Notes: a model not told the origin generated them from the sequence alone. DNA of 8,654 nt from Candidatus Aminicenantota bacterium (GCA_030639705.1 DAOWKX010000253.1:1-8654); one strand, 5' to 3'; shown: positions 1-6,336, numbered from the stretch's first letter. Numbers and translations are program-made.

Positions 1-2222
1 GAATTATTGGTGATAAATATTTTGGTGATGATGGTTCCTTCCGCGGTTATCTGGGGAGTAACCCTCAGCTCCAGTGCAGCCGGTACATACCGGGTGGTTA
101 CGGTATTATTCTGAATGGTCTGGACCGGAATCTGGCGTCCCTGTTGAATGACGGCTTCCTGATTATCCTGGGTTGTGGCCTTGGGAGCTGAAATCACCTT
201 CCCCTTACCCTCCTTCTGCATCGCGGTTATGGCCGCATCCAGGCGGAAGGTATTGGCCACATTTCCAAAGGAAAAAACCGTTCCGGAGTTAAAAGTGGGC
301 GCCGGGAGATTGATGGCATAGCCCCCCAGTGGTCCAACTAATCCGGGAGCATTGGGATCGCTAATACCGCTTCCTGAAATACCGATGGAGTTTGGAAATG
401 AGAGTGAGGTTTGATTGCCATAAGCCGAATCCGCAATAAAATTAAAACCCCACTGAATACCGAAATTTTTGGTATAATTGATTTCGGTTTCCACAATCCT
501 GGCCTCGATGGCCACCTGACGGGTGGGCAGATCCAGGGTATCGATTAATTTATCGATGACGGGGCGGTTTCGGGGAATATCGGTAATAATCAGCTGATTG
601 GTTCGTTTATCCACCACGATATCGCCCCGCTGGGACAGGTATTTCTGTAATATGGGCCTGATATCATCCACCTTGGCATAACTCAGGGGAACGGTAAACA
701 CATCCAGACGGCCTTCCATTTCACGGGCTTCTCTCAATCGTCTGCGTTCCGTGGCTTCCTTGGCTAAAACATCCACTTTGCCGATGCGAATAATATTCCC
801 CTCCTGAATCATGTCCAGTTTATTGACCCTCAGAAAGTATTCCAGGGCCTGATCCCAGGGAACCTGGGTCATGGAAGCGGTGATCTTACCGCTGACATTG
901 GGATCAATGAGAAAATTCAAACCGGAAATTTTGGCAAAAAACAATAATACGTTATTCAGGTCGGCATCCTTGAAATTGAAATCCATGGGCTCGCCCTGGT
1001 AGTCCCGCTTTCCTTCGGTAATGGTTTTCTTGATTATGGAAGTATCCCCGGTATCATCCTGGTTGTCTTCGCTGTTTAAATAATTCTGGCTGAAATCATC
1101 ATTGGCAACTTTGGATTTTTCCGGGCTGAAAAATTCGCCCGCTGTTCTGACCGGATTGACGGTCTGGCTCTTTAACCCGGTTACCTCATTGGTCTGTTTT
1201 TGTTCCAGGGTTTTGTCTTTCTGGAAGTGGATAGGCTCGTCTTTCACCGGCTCGACATTTTTGATGGGCCCGGGCTTCTTTTCCATTTTGATGACTTCTG
1301 GGGATGTCGATATCGGTACCGGTTTATCAGTCTCCGGTTTTTTCTCAGGGAGTTTTAAGCTGGCATTGATATTTTTGCGGGCTTCTGCTTTTTCAAAAAA
1401 CGATACTTCCAGTATGTTTTTATTGAAATTTACCCGGTAGTTTTTCAGGTAATCCAGATCAAAAACCAGCCGGAACACACCCGGTTTATTGTAGGCCCCT
1501 CTTAGGGTTTTAACGTTTAAATAGTTGACAAATTCTTTGATTCGCCTGGATTTGGTATTGAGTAAATCAATCGCCAGTCTGACCGGTGCTTCCGGGATGG
1601 GGATCACCCGATAATCCGTATTGTTTGACAGGAAAAAATGAAATTTAATTCCCTCCTGGTTTTTTTCCGCAACCTTAAAATGGCTGATAATGCTTCTCCC
1701 GGTAGCAGGACCGGGTGTTGAGAACTCGAACGCCTTCCGGTCGGATTTGGTAACCGATTCTGAAGGTTCGGATTTTTTTAGTGCGGGCTTATCATCCGGA
1801 ATACCGATGGAACCGGTCGTCCTGGAAGATGACTGGATGTTTTTTACCGTGGGAAATTCAATATAAACCCCGTTGCGGTTGGTAAACACCCGGTAGTTGA
1901 CCTTCTCCTTCAGGGTAATTTCAACATCCACATAGTCTTTGTTTTCAATGATGTTCACTTTTTCGATAATCGAAGAATCGAATGTTAACCGTCTCTTCTG
2001 AAAATTAAAATCAATGTTGTTTATCCTCATCACAATAAATTTATAGTTATCCTTTTGAGGATAAAAAATGTCAGGTATGGGAATAATCTGATTGGATTTA
2101 AAATGCAACTGAACAAAATCCTCACCGGCCAAACACTCAACATCATTGATAAAAAATTCGGCGTGGAGGGTGAGATGAAATATCAATACAACACAAATTA
2201 ATATCGGAATTTTTAGTCTCAT
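1..2222 (-). CDS. pilQ: Type IV pilus secretin PilQ (partial, C-terminus beyond the left edge)
   Basis: Outer-membrane secretin that forms the pore through which the type IV pilus fibre leaves the cell. About 740 residues are visible and the frame stays open to base 1. The start is ATG at 2222, with AGGAGGT (2238-2232) 9 nt upstream. A signal peptide covers residues 1-21 (likely cut after LHA). Two AMIN-like beta domains, which in this family bind peptidoglycan, lie at about 22-125 and 176-276. A Lys/Pro/Glu-rich linker spans about 277-412. An STN/N0 domain (413-481, starting MDFNFKDADLNNVL) is followed by an N1/NHN-type domain (about 508-565). The secretin core begins near PTRQVAIEARIVE (566-578) and includes VISAPK (676-681), a family hallmark. 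The last beta strands and any C-terminal element are missing. The start overlaps the pilP stop as ATGA, so the two are probably translationally coupled. Family identity is secure. Confidence 0.96.
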   Translation of the reverse strand, partial: MRLKIPILICVVLIFHLTLHAEFFINDVECLAGEDFVQLHFKSNQIIPIPDIFYPQKDNYKFIVMRINNIDFNFQKRRLTFDSSIIEKVNIIENKDYVDVEITLKEKVNYRVFTNRNGVYIEFPTVKNIQSSSRTTGSIGIPDDKPALKKSEPSESVTKSDRKAFEFSTPGPATGRSIISHFKVAEKNQEGIKFHFFLSNNTDYRVIPIPEAPVRLAIDLLNTKSRRIKEFVNYLNVKTLRGAYNKPGVFRLVFDLDYLKNYRVNFNKNILEVSFFEKAEARKNINASLKLPEKKPETDKPVPISTSPEVIKMEKKPGPIKNVEPVKDEPIHFQKDKTLEQKQTNEVTGLKSQTVNPVRTAGEFFSPEKSKVANDDFSQNYLNSEDNQDDTGDTSIIKKTITEGKRDYQGEPMDFNFKDADLNNVLLFFAKISGLNFLIDPNVSGKITASMTQVPWDQALEYFLRVNKLDMIQEGNIIRIGKVDVLAKEATERRRLREAREMEGRLDVFTVPLSYAKVDDIRPILQKYLSQRGDIVVDKRTNQLIITDIPRNRPVIDKLIDTLDLPTRQVAIEARIVETEINYTKNFGIQWGFNFIADSAYGNQTSLSFPNSIGISGSGISDPNAPGLVGPLGGYAINLPAPTFNSGTVFSFGNVANTFRLDAAITAMQKEGKGKVISAPKATTQDNQEAVIQQGRQIPVQTIQNNTVTTRYVPAALELRVTPQITAEGTIITKIFITNN

Positions 2223-2701
2223 TTTCGTCTTACCTCCTGTTCAGGATTTAACCATTTGGTCTCAAATTTTTCTTTCTTACCTCCCAGGGGCATGGTCAGT
2301 ATCTTTTTAAATACCACTGAGTTGGAGTCAATCTTTACAATCACGCCATCATACACATTGATACCCACGGCGACATGAAAGGGAGGCTCCGCATTGCTGG
2401 GACCGGAGAATAGAGCTGAGTATTTTCCTTTAGAATAAACAATACCCTCCAGTTTTAATTCATCAATCAGTAAACCGGCAATACCTTCAAGTTCCTCTCG
2501 CTCGGTTTTGGCCTTTTCACCTTTGCTTAGATCCCAGAAAGGATCCCGTCTTCCCTGGGGCTGATATATGAATACACCCGGTAGGATTTCAGCCTGGGCA
2601 GAATCATCTGTTACTTTGGCTTGCTGATCTTCGGTGGTCTCATTTTTCTGAGCAAACACCAACAATGAAAACAGCAGGACAATAAAAATAACAATCTTCA
2701 T
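2219..2701 (-). CDS. pilP: Type IV pilus assembly protein PilP
   Basis: Periplasmic link between the PilN/PilO inner-membrane complex and the PilQ secretin. The protein has 160 residues, near the usual size. Residues 1-17 form a hydrophobic signal peptide ending LLVFA|Q. A flexible stretch rich in acidic residues and Gln follows (18-40). The PilP signature YQPQGRRDPFW is at 46-56. The beta domain contains LIDELKLEGIVYSKGKYSAL (78-97) and VGINVYDGVIVKID (112-125). The ATG at 2701 has AGAGGAG (2715-2709) 7 nt upstream. Unusually, there is no cysteine anywhere in the protein, so the lipobox typical of well-studied PilP lipoproteins is absent and it is probably a soluble or signal-anchored periplasmic protein. 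It lies 45 nt after pilO and overlaps pilQ by 4 bp. Confidence 0.93.
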   Translation of the reverse strand: MKIVIFIVLLFSLLVFAQKNETTEDQQAKVTDDSAQAEILPGVFIYQPQGRRDPFWDLSKGEKAKTEREELEGIAGLLIDELKLEGIVYSKGKYSALFSGPSNAEPPFHVAVGINVYDGVIVKIDSNSVVFKKILTMPLGGKKEKFETKWLNPEQEVRRK

Positions 2702-2746
2702 CGCCTTTCTCCTCTAAGTAATTACTCCCTCCTTCTTCATCCTTCG

Positions 2747-3322
2747 TCAAGGTCCTGTATTTCCTTTTTTTGTTTCTCTATATAAATAGGTTGTTGCCGT
2801 GAATGTGGCTCTGATGGTGAATCCCCTATTCATACCGGTAAGGGGGTTGATGTTCAATCCGTCTACAGTAAAAATCTTTTTCAGATTTGATAGCTGATCA
2901 AAGAAAATTCCCAGGTTGTGGTAGTTGCCTTCCAGAATAATGGCAATGGGATTTTCAATATACACTTCCCGGGGCCTGAGACTGAGGGGATCATATTTCT
3001 GGATGCGTAAACGGGCACCGGTGATAATGGATTGAATTCGTTTCAGAATGGCACTGATTTCCTCTTTTTCCGGTAAAATGGCTTTCAGTTTTTCCAGCAC
3101 TGCCTGTTTGGTTTCCAGTTCTTCCCGGATAAGCTTGAGTTTACTTTCTTTTTGCTCGGCCCTCTTGATCTCCCGCTCGATGTTTTCAATCTCGATCTCA
3201 ATATTATTGAGGTCATCCTGGGCGGGAGAGTAATGAACATAGTAAAAAATGCCGATGGCAATGCCACCCGCTACTAAAAAAACCAATAATTGACCATACC
3301 AGGGTAAATTCTGAAACTCCAT
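2747..3322 (-). CDS. pilO: Type IV pilus inner-membrane protein PilO
   Basis: Bitopic inner-membrane protein that pairs with PilN in the pilus alignment subcomplex. It has 191 residues from the preferred start. There is a short cytoplasmic N-terminus (MEFQNLPWYG), one membrane helix at about 11-29 (QLLVFLVAGGIAIGIFYYV), and a long charged coiled coil at about 36-82. Then comes the family motif LPEKEEI (83-89) and a C-terminal alpha/beta domain (ferredoxin-like in solved homologues) ending in beta strands around 167-182. I chose ATG 3322 because it lies 1 nt after the pilN stop, has an SD-like AAGGCGG 6 nt upstream, and gives the usual PilO N-terminus. An in-frame ATG at 3379 would add 19 residues inside pilN and looks spurious. 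Confidence 0.92.
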   Translation of the reverse strand: MEFQNLPWYGQLLVFLVAGGIAIGIFYYVHYSPAQDDLNNIEIEIENIEREIKRAEQKESKLKLIREELETKQAVLEKLKAILPEKEEISAILKRIQSIITGARLRIQKYDPLSLRPREVYIENPIAIILEGNYHNLGIFFDQLSNLKKIFTVDGLNINPLTGMNRGFTIRATFTATTYLYRETKKGNTGP

Positions 3323-3323
3323 G

Positions 3324-3920
3324 TTATACCGCCTTTTTATCAGCCGATTTACGGTATCGGCAATTAATACTGAAATCAAAAATATCTATCCCGCTGGCTC
3401 TGCTGCGCTGGCTTGAGTTCAGCCTGATATCATAAAAGTGATTGGTGCTCTGCAGATTATCAATGAAATTGGCAATCAGGTGATTGGTCCTGGCACGTCC
3501 GCTTATATTTAACACTCCCCCTGAAAAATTCAACCGGGTCAACCAGACCCAGTCCGGCAGAACCCGGGACAGTTCATCCATCATAAAAACCGTCTGCTTC
3601 TGACGGCCCTTCAGTTCTCCGATCACCTGCACTTTTCTATCCAGATCAATTTTAGCTCTTTCCAGTTGTTCCAGGGTCTTCAATACATTATCCAGTTCGG
3701 TTTTTCTGGCTCTTCTTTCGGCTAAGTACCGGGTTTGACTGTCCAGTCGATGGGATTGAGTGAAATACATAAATCCGATGATGGCCAGAATCAGTACCAC
3801 CGCGCCGACAGCAGCACCGACATGGACTTTGCTCTCTCTGGCTTCTTTGACAACCGGCGCCGCTTCAAACCCCTTGGCAACTTCCTTTTTCTCCGGACTT
3901 AATAAATTTACTTTAATCAT
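3324..3920 (-). CDS. pilN: Type IV pilus inner-membrane protein PilN
   Basis: Bitopic inner-membrane protein that carries the docking peptide for PilM and dimerises with PilO. It has 198 residues. The N-terminus MIKVNLLSPE contains the conserved NLL-type motif that, in solved PilM-PilN structures, sits in a groove on PilM. A cytoplasmic linker (11-32) leads to one membrane helix at about 34-53. A coiled coil follows at about 58-105, then a periplasmic alpha/beta domain with LPDWVWLTRLNFSGGVLNIS (121-140), a stretch characteristic of PilN. GGAG (3931-3928) is 7 nt before the ATG. The start overlaps the pilM stop as ATGA and the stop is 1 nt before pilO, consistent with coupled translation of a stoichiometric complex. 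Confidence 0.94.
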   Translation of the reverse strand: MIKVNLLSPEKKEVAKGFEAAPVVKEARESKVHVGAAVGAVVLILAIIGFMYFTQSHRLDSQTRYLAERRARKTELDNVLKTLEQLERAKIDLDRKVQVIGELKGRQKQTVFMMDELSRVLPDWVWLTRLNFSGGVLNISGRARTNHLIANFIDNLQSTNHFYDIRLNSSQRSRASGIDIFDFSINCRYRKSADKKAV

Positions 3921-4999
3921 TTTAAATCTCCAACGGCTCTCAAAGCCAGCCCCATGGCTACATTAAAGACAGGGGCCATGTCTTTTATGAATTCCAGATC
4001 AAATTTTTTGGGATTTATTTCAATGTTGTTAAAGGGATTGACAACCTCGACCGGAATATCAAATTCCTGGGAAAAGAAATCAACAATGGTTTCAAGATTT
4101 GCCGTTCCTCCGCTGATCAGTATATTATCAATCCTGCCTTCGGTTGTGTTGGAGCGGTAAAATTCAAAGGTTTTACTGATTTCATTCTTCAACTCATTAA
4201 ATATTAAATTAATCACCGGTTTGACCGCTGCCGGAGAAACTCCTTCAACCTGTCTGCCTTTTTTTACGGATTCTGCTTTTTCATACTTTAAATTTAATTC
4301 TTTTTGAATCAAATCGGTGAACTGATTCCCCCCGAAGGCAATATCTCTTACAAATACCGGGTGTCCGTTCTTGGATATCACCACATTGGTGATGGTGGCA
4401 CCGACATTAATGATGGCAATACTCCGCTGCCGGTACATTTCGTAATTCTCCAGCACACTGTTGAGTATGGCAAAAGATTCCAGATCAATGACTTGAGCAA
4501 TCTTGTCCGAAATGGTGATAATATTTAAATAATCATTCAATTTTTCTTTTTTAACAGCTGCCAGTATGACACCCACTCTCTCCGGGTGGATATCATCGGA
4601 TTCAATCACCTCATAATCGATATTAACCTCTTCCGGAGTAAAGGGAATGTGGGGCCTGGCTTCCCATAAAATATGTTCATGCATCTCATTGGGACTCAGC
4701 CGCTGTACCTCAATTCTCTTCACAATCACGGAACTCCCGGAAACCCCGAAAGACAACTGGTTGGTTCTGGACTTGCTCTCGTAAAATATATGCTGAATCG
4801 CATCCACAACCGCTGTTGAATCCATGATACTCCCCTCAACAATCGATTGGTAGGGTACCGGTTCATAACCCAGTGATATGAGTTCAAATACTGTATCCTT
4901 GCCTTTTTTCTTGGGTTTTAATTCCACCAGCTTCAGGGCAAAACTTCCAATATCCAATCCAACGATTTTTTTTGATTTCAAAAAATTGAAAACAGGCAT
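3917..4999 (-). CDS. pilM: Type IV pilus actin-like ATPase PilM
   Basis: Cytoplasmic actin/FtsA-fold nucleotide-binding protein that docks to the PilN N-terminus and links the pilus alignment complex to the motor side. It has 360 residues from the preferred start. The phosphate-1 loop is GLDIGSFALKLVEL (14-27), phosphate-2 is IINVGATITNVVI (197-209), and the adenosine motif ILISGGTANLE is at 293-303. KPVINLIFNELKNEISKTFE (260-279) is typical of PilM. Two in-frame ATGs exist. The one at 4999 has GGAG (5009-5006) 6 nt upstream. The one at 5011 has no Shine-Dalgarno sequence and would itself overlap that GGAG, so I prefer 4999; the longer form adds only MEID. This is the first gene of the pil operon and is read from the promoter at 5037-5065. 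Confidence 0.95.
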   Translation of the reverse strand: MPVFNFLKSKKIVGLDIGSFALKLVELKPKKKGKDTVFELISLGYEPVPYQSIVEGSIMDSTAVVDAIQHIFYESKSRTNQLSFGVSGSSVIVKRIEVQRLSPNEMHEHILWEARPHIPFTPEEVNIDYEVIESDDIHPERVGVILAAVKKEKLNDYLNIITISDKIAQVIDLESFAILNSVLENYEMYRQRSIAIINVGATITNVVISKNGHPVFVRDIAFGGNQFTDLIQKELNLKYEKAESVKKGRQVEGVSPAAVKPVINLIFNELKNEISKTFEFYRSNTTEGRIDNILISGGTANLETIVDFFSQEFDIPVEVVNPFNNIEINPKKFDLEFIKDMAPVFNVAMGLALRAVGDLK

Positions 5000-5036
5000 A
5001 TCAATCTCCATGGATGGTTGTAATCATTTCAAACTT

Positions 5037-5065
5037 TTAGTAACATAGAAAATTTCAGATGTCAA
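5037..5065 (-). promoter_or_regulatory. Predicted sigma-70-type promoter of the pilMNOPQ operon
   Basis: On the minus strand a perfect TTGACA -35 box (5065-5060) is followed by a 17-nt spacer and TACTAA (5042-5037). TACTAA is preceded by TG in the extended -10 position (TGTTACTAA). The -10 hexamer itself matches only half of TATAAT. Transcription would start near 5030 and give a 5' leader of about 30 nt to the ATG at 4999. This is a prediction from sequence only. Confidence 0.6.
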
Positions 5066-5340
5066 CTTTTTTTTTATTTTTGTAGTTATATTGGGCATGT
5101 TTGAAACCGGCTCCCATAAAACCTTGAATATACCTGGCTTTCAGAAATGCCAGTCCTCAAATGGCCTATATAATAGGATAATCACCATTTTATCCTTTAA
5201 TTTAAGCTCTCTGATTTCATCCGAAATTGGGGTTTTAGTCGGTCATATAAAAAAAATAAAAAAATAATAATTATTTTCTATAAATTAAATAGTTAACCAT
5301 TAACTTAGTATTCTAAAAAATAAAAAAACATAAATTTTGC
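5066..5340. other. AT-rich divergent intergenic region with small palindromes
   Basis: No gene is seen between the pil promoter and the promoter of the next gene. It holds a weak inverted repeat CTGGC/GCCAG (5134-5153). It also has two overlapping hairpins that cannot form together (CCTAT-ATA-ATAGG at 5165-5177, and AGGATAA/TTATCCT at 5175-5196). A 17-bp palindrome AAAATAAT-A-ATTATTTT is at 5261-5277 and AGTTAA-CCA-TTAACT is at 5291-5305. The stretch 5248-5335 is almost pure A/T and could act as an UP-type or curved DNA element for the gene at 5419. Roles are inferred only. Confidence 0.5.
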
Positions 5341-5369
5341 TTGACTTGTAATCAATATTATTGTAATTT
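5341..5369 (+). promoter_or_regulatory. Possible promoter of the ribbon-helix-helix gene
   Basis: TTGACT (5341-5346, five of six matches to the -35 consensus) is followed after 17 nt by TAATTT (5364-5369), a weak -10. The upstream DNA is very A/T rich. Transcription would begin near 5376 and leave a leader of about 40 nt that ends in a strong Shine-Dalgarno sequence. The weak -10 makes this tentative. Confidence 0.4.
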
Positions 5370-5386
5370 GTAATTTTATTACAAAT
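5346..5386. promoter_or_regulatory. Candidate operator: perfect palindrome plus TTGTAAT half-sites
   Basis: A perfect inverted repeat has 9-bp arms ATTTGTAAT and ATTACAAAT around TTT (5366-5386). Two more direct copies of TTGTAAT precede it, at 5346-5352 and 5361-5367, giving four half-sites in 41 bp. The palindrome overlaps the proposed -10 and start point of the gene at 5419, the place where a repressor would act. Because that gene encodes a ribbon-helix-helix protein, autoregulation is a natural guess, but nothing in the sequence proves which protein binds here. Confidence 0.5.
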
Positions 5387-5418
5387 AATTCAAAAAATCA
5401 AAACAATGGGAGGTTAAC

Positions 5419-5823
5419 ATGCAGGATAACCCAAAAACAAAAAAAGACCAGAAGTCAAATCACCAGGTTCCCTCCGAAGAGGAGGAAAAAAATGTGTTTG
5501 AGGAATTCGGTGACCAGGTGGAAAAATTTGCCAGTAAAACCGTTGAATCAATAAAAAAAACCATTGACAGGGCACTGAATTCTCGCAATACGGTTTTGAC
5601 CATTCGGGTCAATGGGGATGCCAATAAAAAGTTGAATATCCTGGTGGAAGCAGGGCTTTTTAAAAGCCGTTCGGAGAGTGCCGCTTTCTTAATCGAGGAA
5701 GGCATCAAACACCAGGAAGCCATCTTTGACAGGATATCAAATAAAATGGAAAAGATTGATAAACTGAAAGAGGAGCTTTCGGAAATCCTCTCCAAAGAAA
5801 TATTGAGCCCGGTAAAGAAATAG
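5419..5823 (+). CDS. Small ribbon-helix-helix (Arc/MetJ/CopG-like) protein of unknown role
   Basis: A 134-residue soluble protein with no signal peptide or membrane segment. Residues 1-27 are polar and charged, with an acidic run EEEE at 20-23. Residues 28-55 look like an amphipathic helix (FEEFGDQVEKFASKTVESIK). Residues 57-97 fit a ribbon-helix-helix fold: a beta strand NTVLTIRVN, helix A (about 66-78), the turn AGLFKSRSES (78-87), then helix B AAFLIEEGI (88-96). The SRSE..AAFLIEEGI pattern is typical of RHH dimers that bind DNA through the strand. Residues 97-128 are a charged, possibly coiled-coil tail. GGAGG (5409-5413) is 5 nt before the ATG, a strong start. The gene stands alone: it diverges from pilM and is separated from waaA by 528 bp of repeats. 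No toxin partner is visible, so a ParD-like antitoxin is unlikely. The specific family is not recognised. Confidence 0.8.
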   Translation: MQDNPKTKKDQKSNHQVPSEEEEKNVFEEFGDQVEKFASKTVESIKKTIDRALNSRNTVLTIRVNGDANKKLNILVEAGLFKSRSESAAFLIEEGIKHQEAIFDRISNKMEKIDKLKEELSEILSKEILSPVKK

Positions 5824-5830
5824 GTGAAGG

Positions 5831-5881
5831 ACGTGAAGCGTAAGACAGTTCTTGGTTCTACGTTCTATGTTCTACGTTTTT
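5831..5881 (+). terminator. Possible Rho-independent terminator (imperfect, G·U-rich stem)
   Basis: Eight nt after the stop of the gene at 5419, bases 5831-5846 can pair with 5862-5877 as RNA. The 16-position stem has two A-C mismatches and four G·U wobbles, with a 15-nt loop, and ends in a run of five U (5877-5881). Every imperfection is what a C-to-T or A-to-G transition would leave in a once perfect palindrome. The 3' arm consists of 7-bp tandem repeats, so this could be repeat DNA that happens to fold. Confidence 0.4.
5856..5876. repeat. Three tandem 7-bp repeats (TTCTACG / TTCTATG / TTCTACG)
   Basis: Three head-to-tail copies of TTCTAYG occupy 5856-5876; the middle copy differs by one transition. 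They form the 3' arm of the terminator-like hairpin at 5831-5881. Confidence 0.8.
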
Positions 5882-5936
5882 AAACTTCAGAACTTCTTAT
5901 CTTCTCAACTTCTATATTCTTTCTTCTGAATCCTCA

Positions 5937-5966
5937 GGTGAAGGCAAAGGTAAAGATAAAGACAAA
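5937..5966. repeat. Five degenerate tandem hexamers GRYRAA
   Basis: GGTGAA, GGCAAA, GGTAAA, GATAAA and GACAAA follow one another without gaps. Every difference between copies is a transition. The purine-rich strand continues to about 5990 and is preceded by a pyrimidine-rich stretch (about 5885-5935, many CTTCT words), so the two halves could pair imperfectly. It could be read as Lys-rich peptide (VKAKVKIKTKK), but there is no start or ribosome site and I do not call a gene. Confidence 0.7.
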
Positions 5967-5995
5967 GAAGTAAAAAGTAAGACGTGAAGGATAAA

Positions 5996-6091
5996 TTGTA
6001 GGGGTGAATGGCAATTCGCCCGATTGTTTATATCAATTTTTCATATAATGAAATGATTTCTATCCGGGCAAACCGCCGTCTGTCCCTACAA
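5996..6091. repeat. 96-bp MITE/REP-like element with inverted ends and internal hairpins
   Basis: The ends are TTGTAGGGG (5996-6004) and TCCCTACAA (6083-6091), inverted with 8 of 9 matches. Just inside each end is a further hairpin: GGGTGAAT/ATTCGCCC (6002-6021, one G·T pair, 4-nt loop GGCA) and GGGCAAAC/GTCTGTCCC (6066-6086). A third, central hairpin TTTCAT-ATA-ATGAAA (6039-6053) can extend with ATCA/TGAT. It encodes nothing. The outer sequence style (GTAGGGG.GAAT..ATTCGCCCC) recalls short palindromic intergenic repeats found in many bacterial genomes. A flanking target duplication is not evident. Confidence 0.6.
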
Positions 6092-6210
6092 ATACTGAAA
6101 TTCAAAAAAATCTGATTATAAGAACTCTCTGGAACTTGTCATTACAACTCTCTGATTTTGGTCAAGAAGAACTTTGATAACTTGTCTGTACAGGTTTTCA
6201 GAGCTCTTAA
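6092..6210. other. Non-coding stretch with short direct repeats
   Basis: No gene is supported. AACTCTCTG occurs at 6123-6131 and 6146-6154, and AACTTGTC at 6133-6140 and 6179-6186. A minus-strand open frame of 95 codons crosses this stretch and the start of waaA, but it lacks family resemblance and passes through the 22-bp repeat array, so I do not call it. The stretch may be part of the same dispersed repeat as the array at 6211-6276. Confidence 0.4.
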
Positions 6211-6276
6211 TGACGTGAACGCAGTGAACATATGACGCAACCTTTGGTTGCAAATGACGCGAGCTAAGTGAGCAAA
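6211..6276. repeat. Three-unit 22-bp array with internal 6+3+6 layout
   Basis: Three contiguous units begin at 6211, 6233 and 6255, each exactly 22 bp: TGAC, a 6-mer, a 3-mer, a second 6-mer, then ATA or AAA. In unit 1 the 6-mers are GTGAAC/GTGAAC (direct repeat), in unit 2 GCAACC/GGTTGC (perfect inverted repeat), and in unit 3 GCGAGC/GTGAGC (near-direct repeat). A fourth phase starts TGGCC at 6277 and then decays. There are no unique spacers, so it is not CRISPR. The function is unknown. Confidence 0.75.
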
Positions 6277-6336
6277 TGGCCAGTTTATAGGTTCTCAATT
6301 TCGTGCTTCGAATTTTATTTCTCCTGTGGGTTTTTA

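Noticed and set aside
1102..1440. Plus-strand open frame inside pilQ
   Set aside because: It is antisense to the well-supported pilQ linker region and has no family features.
3323..3379. Longer start for PilO at ATG 3379
   Set aside because: It would lie within pilN and add 19 residues before a typical PilO N-terminus; ATG 3322 is directly after the pilN stop with an SD-like sequence.
5134..5153. CTGGC/GCCAG hairpin as a terminator
   Set aside because: The stem is only 5 bp with a 10-nt loop and no following T run, and both flanking genes point away from it.
5169..5174. TATAAT on the plus strand as a promoter -10
   Set aside because: It is part of a short palindrome, has no -35 at a workable distance, and is 245 bp from the next gene.
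5419..5823. Phasin or ParD-type antitoxin for the 134-residue protein
   Set aside because: The beta strand and SRSE-helix pattern fit ribbon-helix-helix better than phasin, and no adjacent toxin gene is present to make a ParD/ParE or similar pair.
5937..5975. Lys-rich mini-gene (VKAKVKIKTKK)
   Set aside because: The peptide comes from a degenerate hexamer repeat and has no start codon with a ribosome site.
6211..6281. CRISPR array
   Set aside because: The 22-bp units are contiguous, without unique spacers of constant length, and no cas genes are present.
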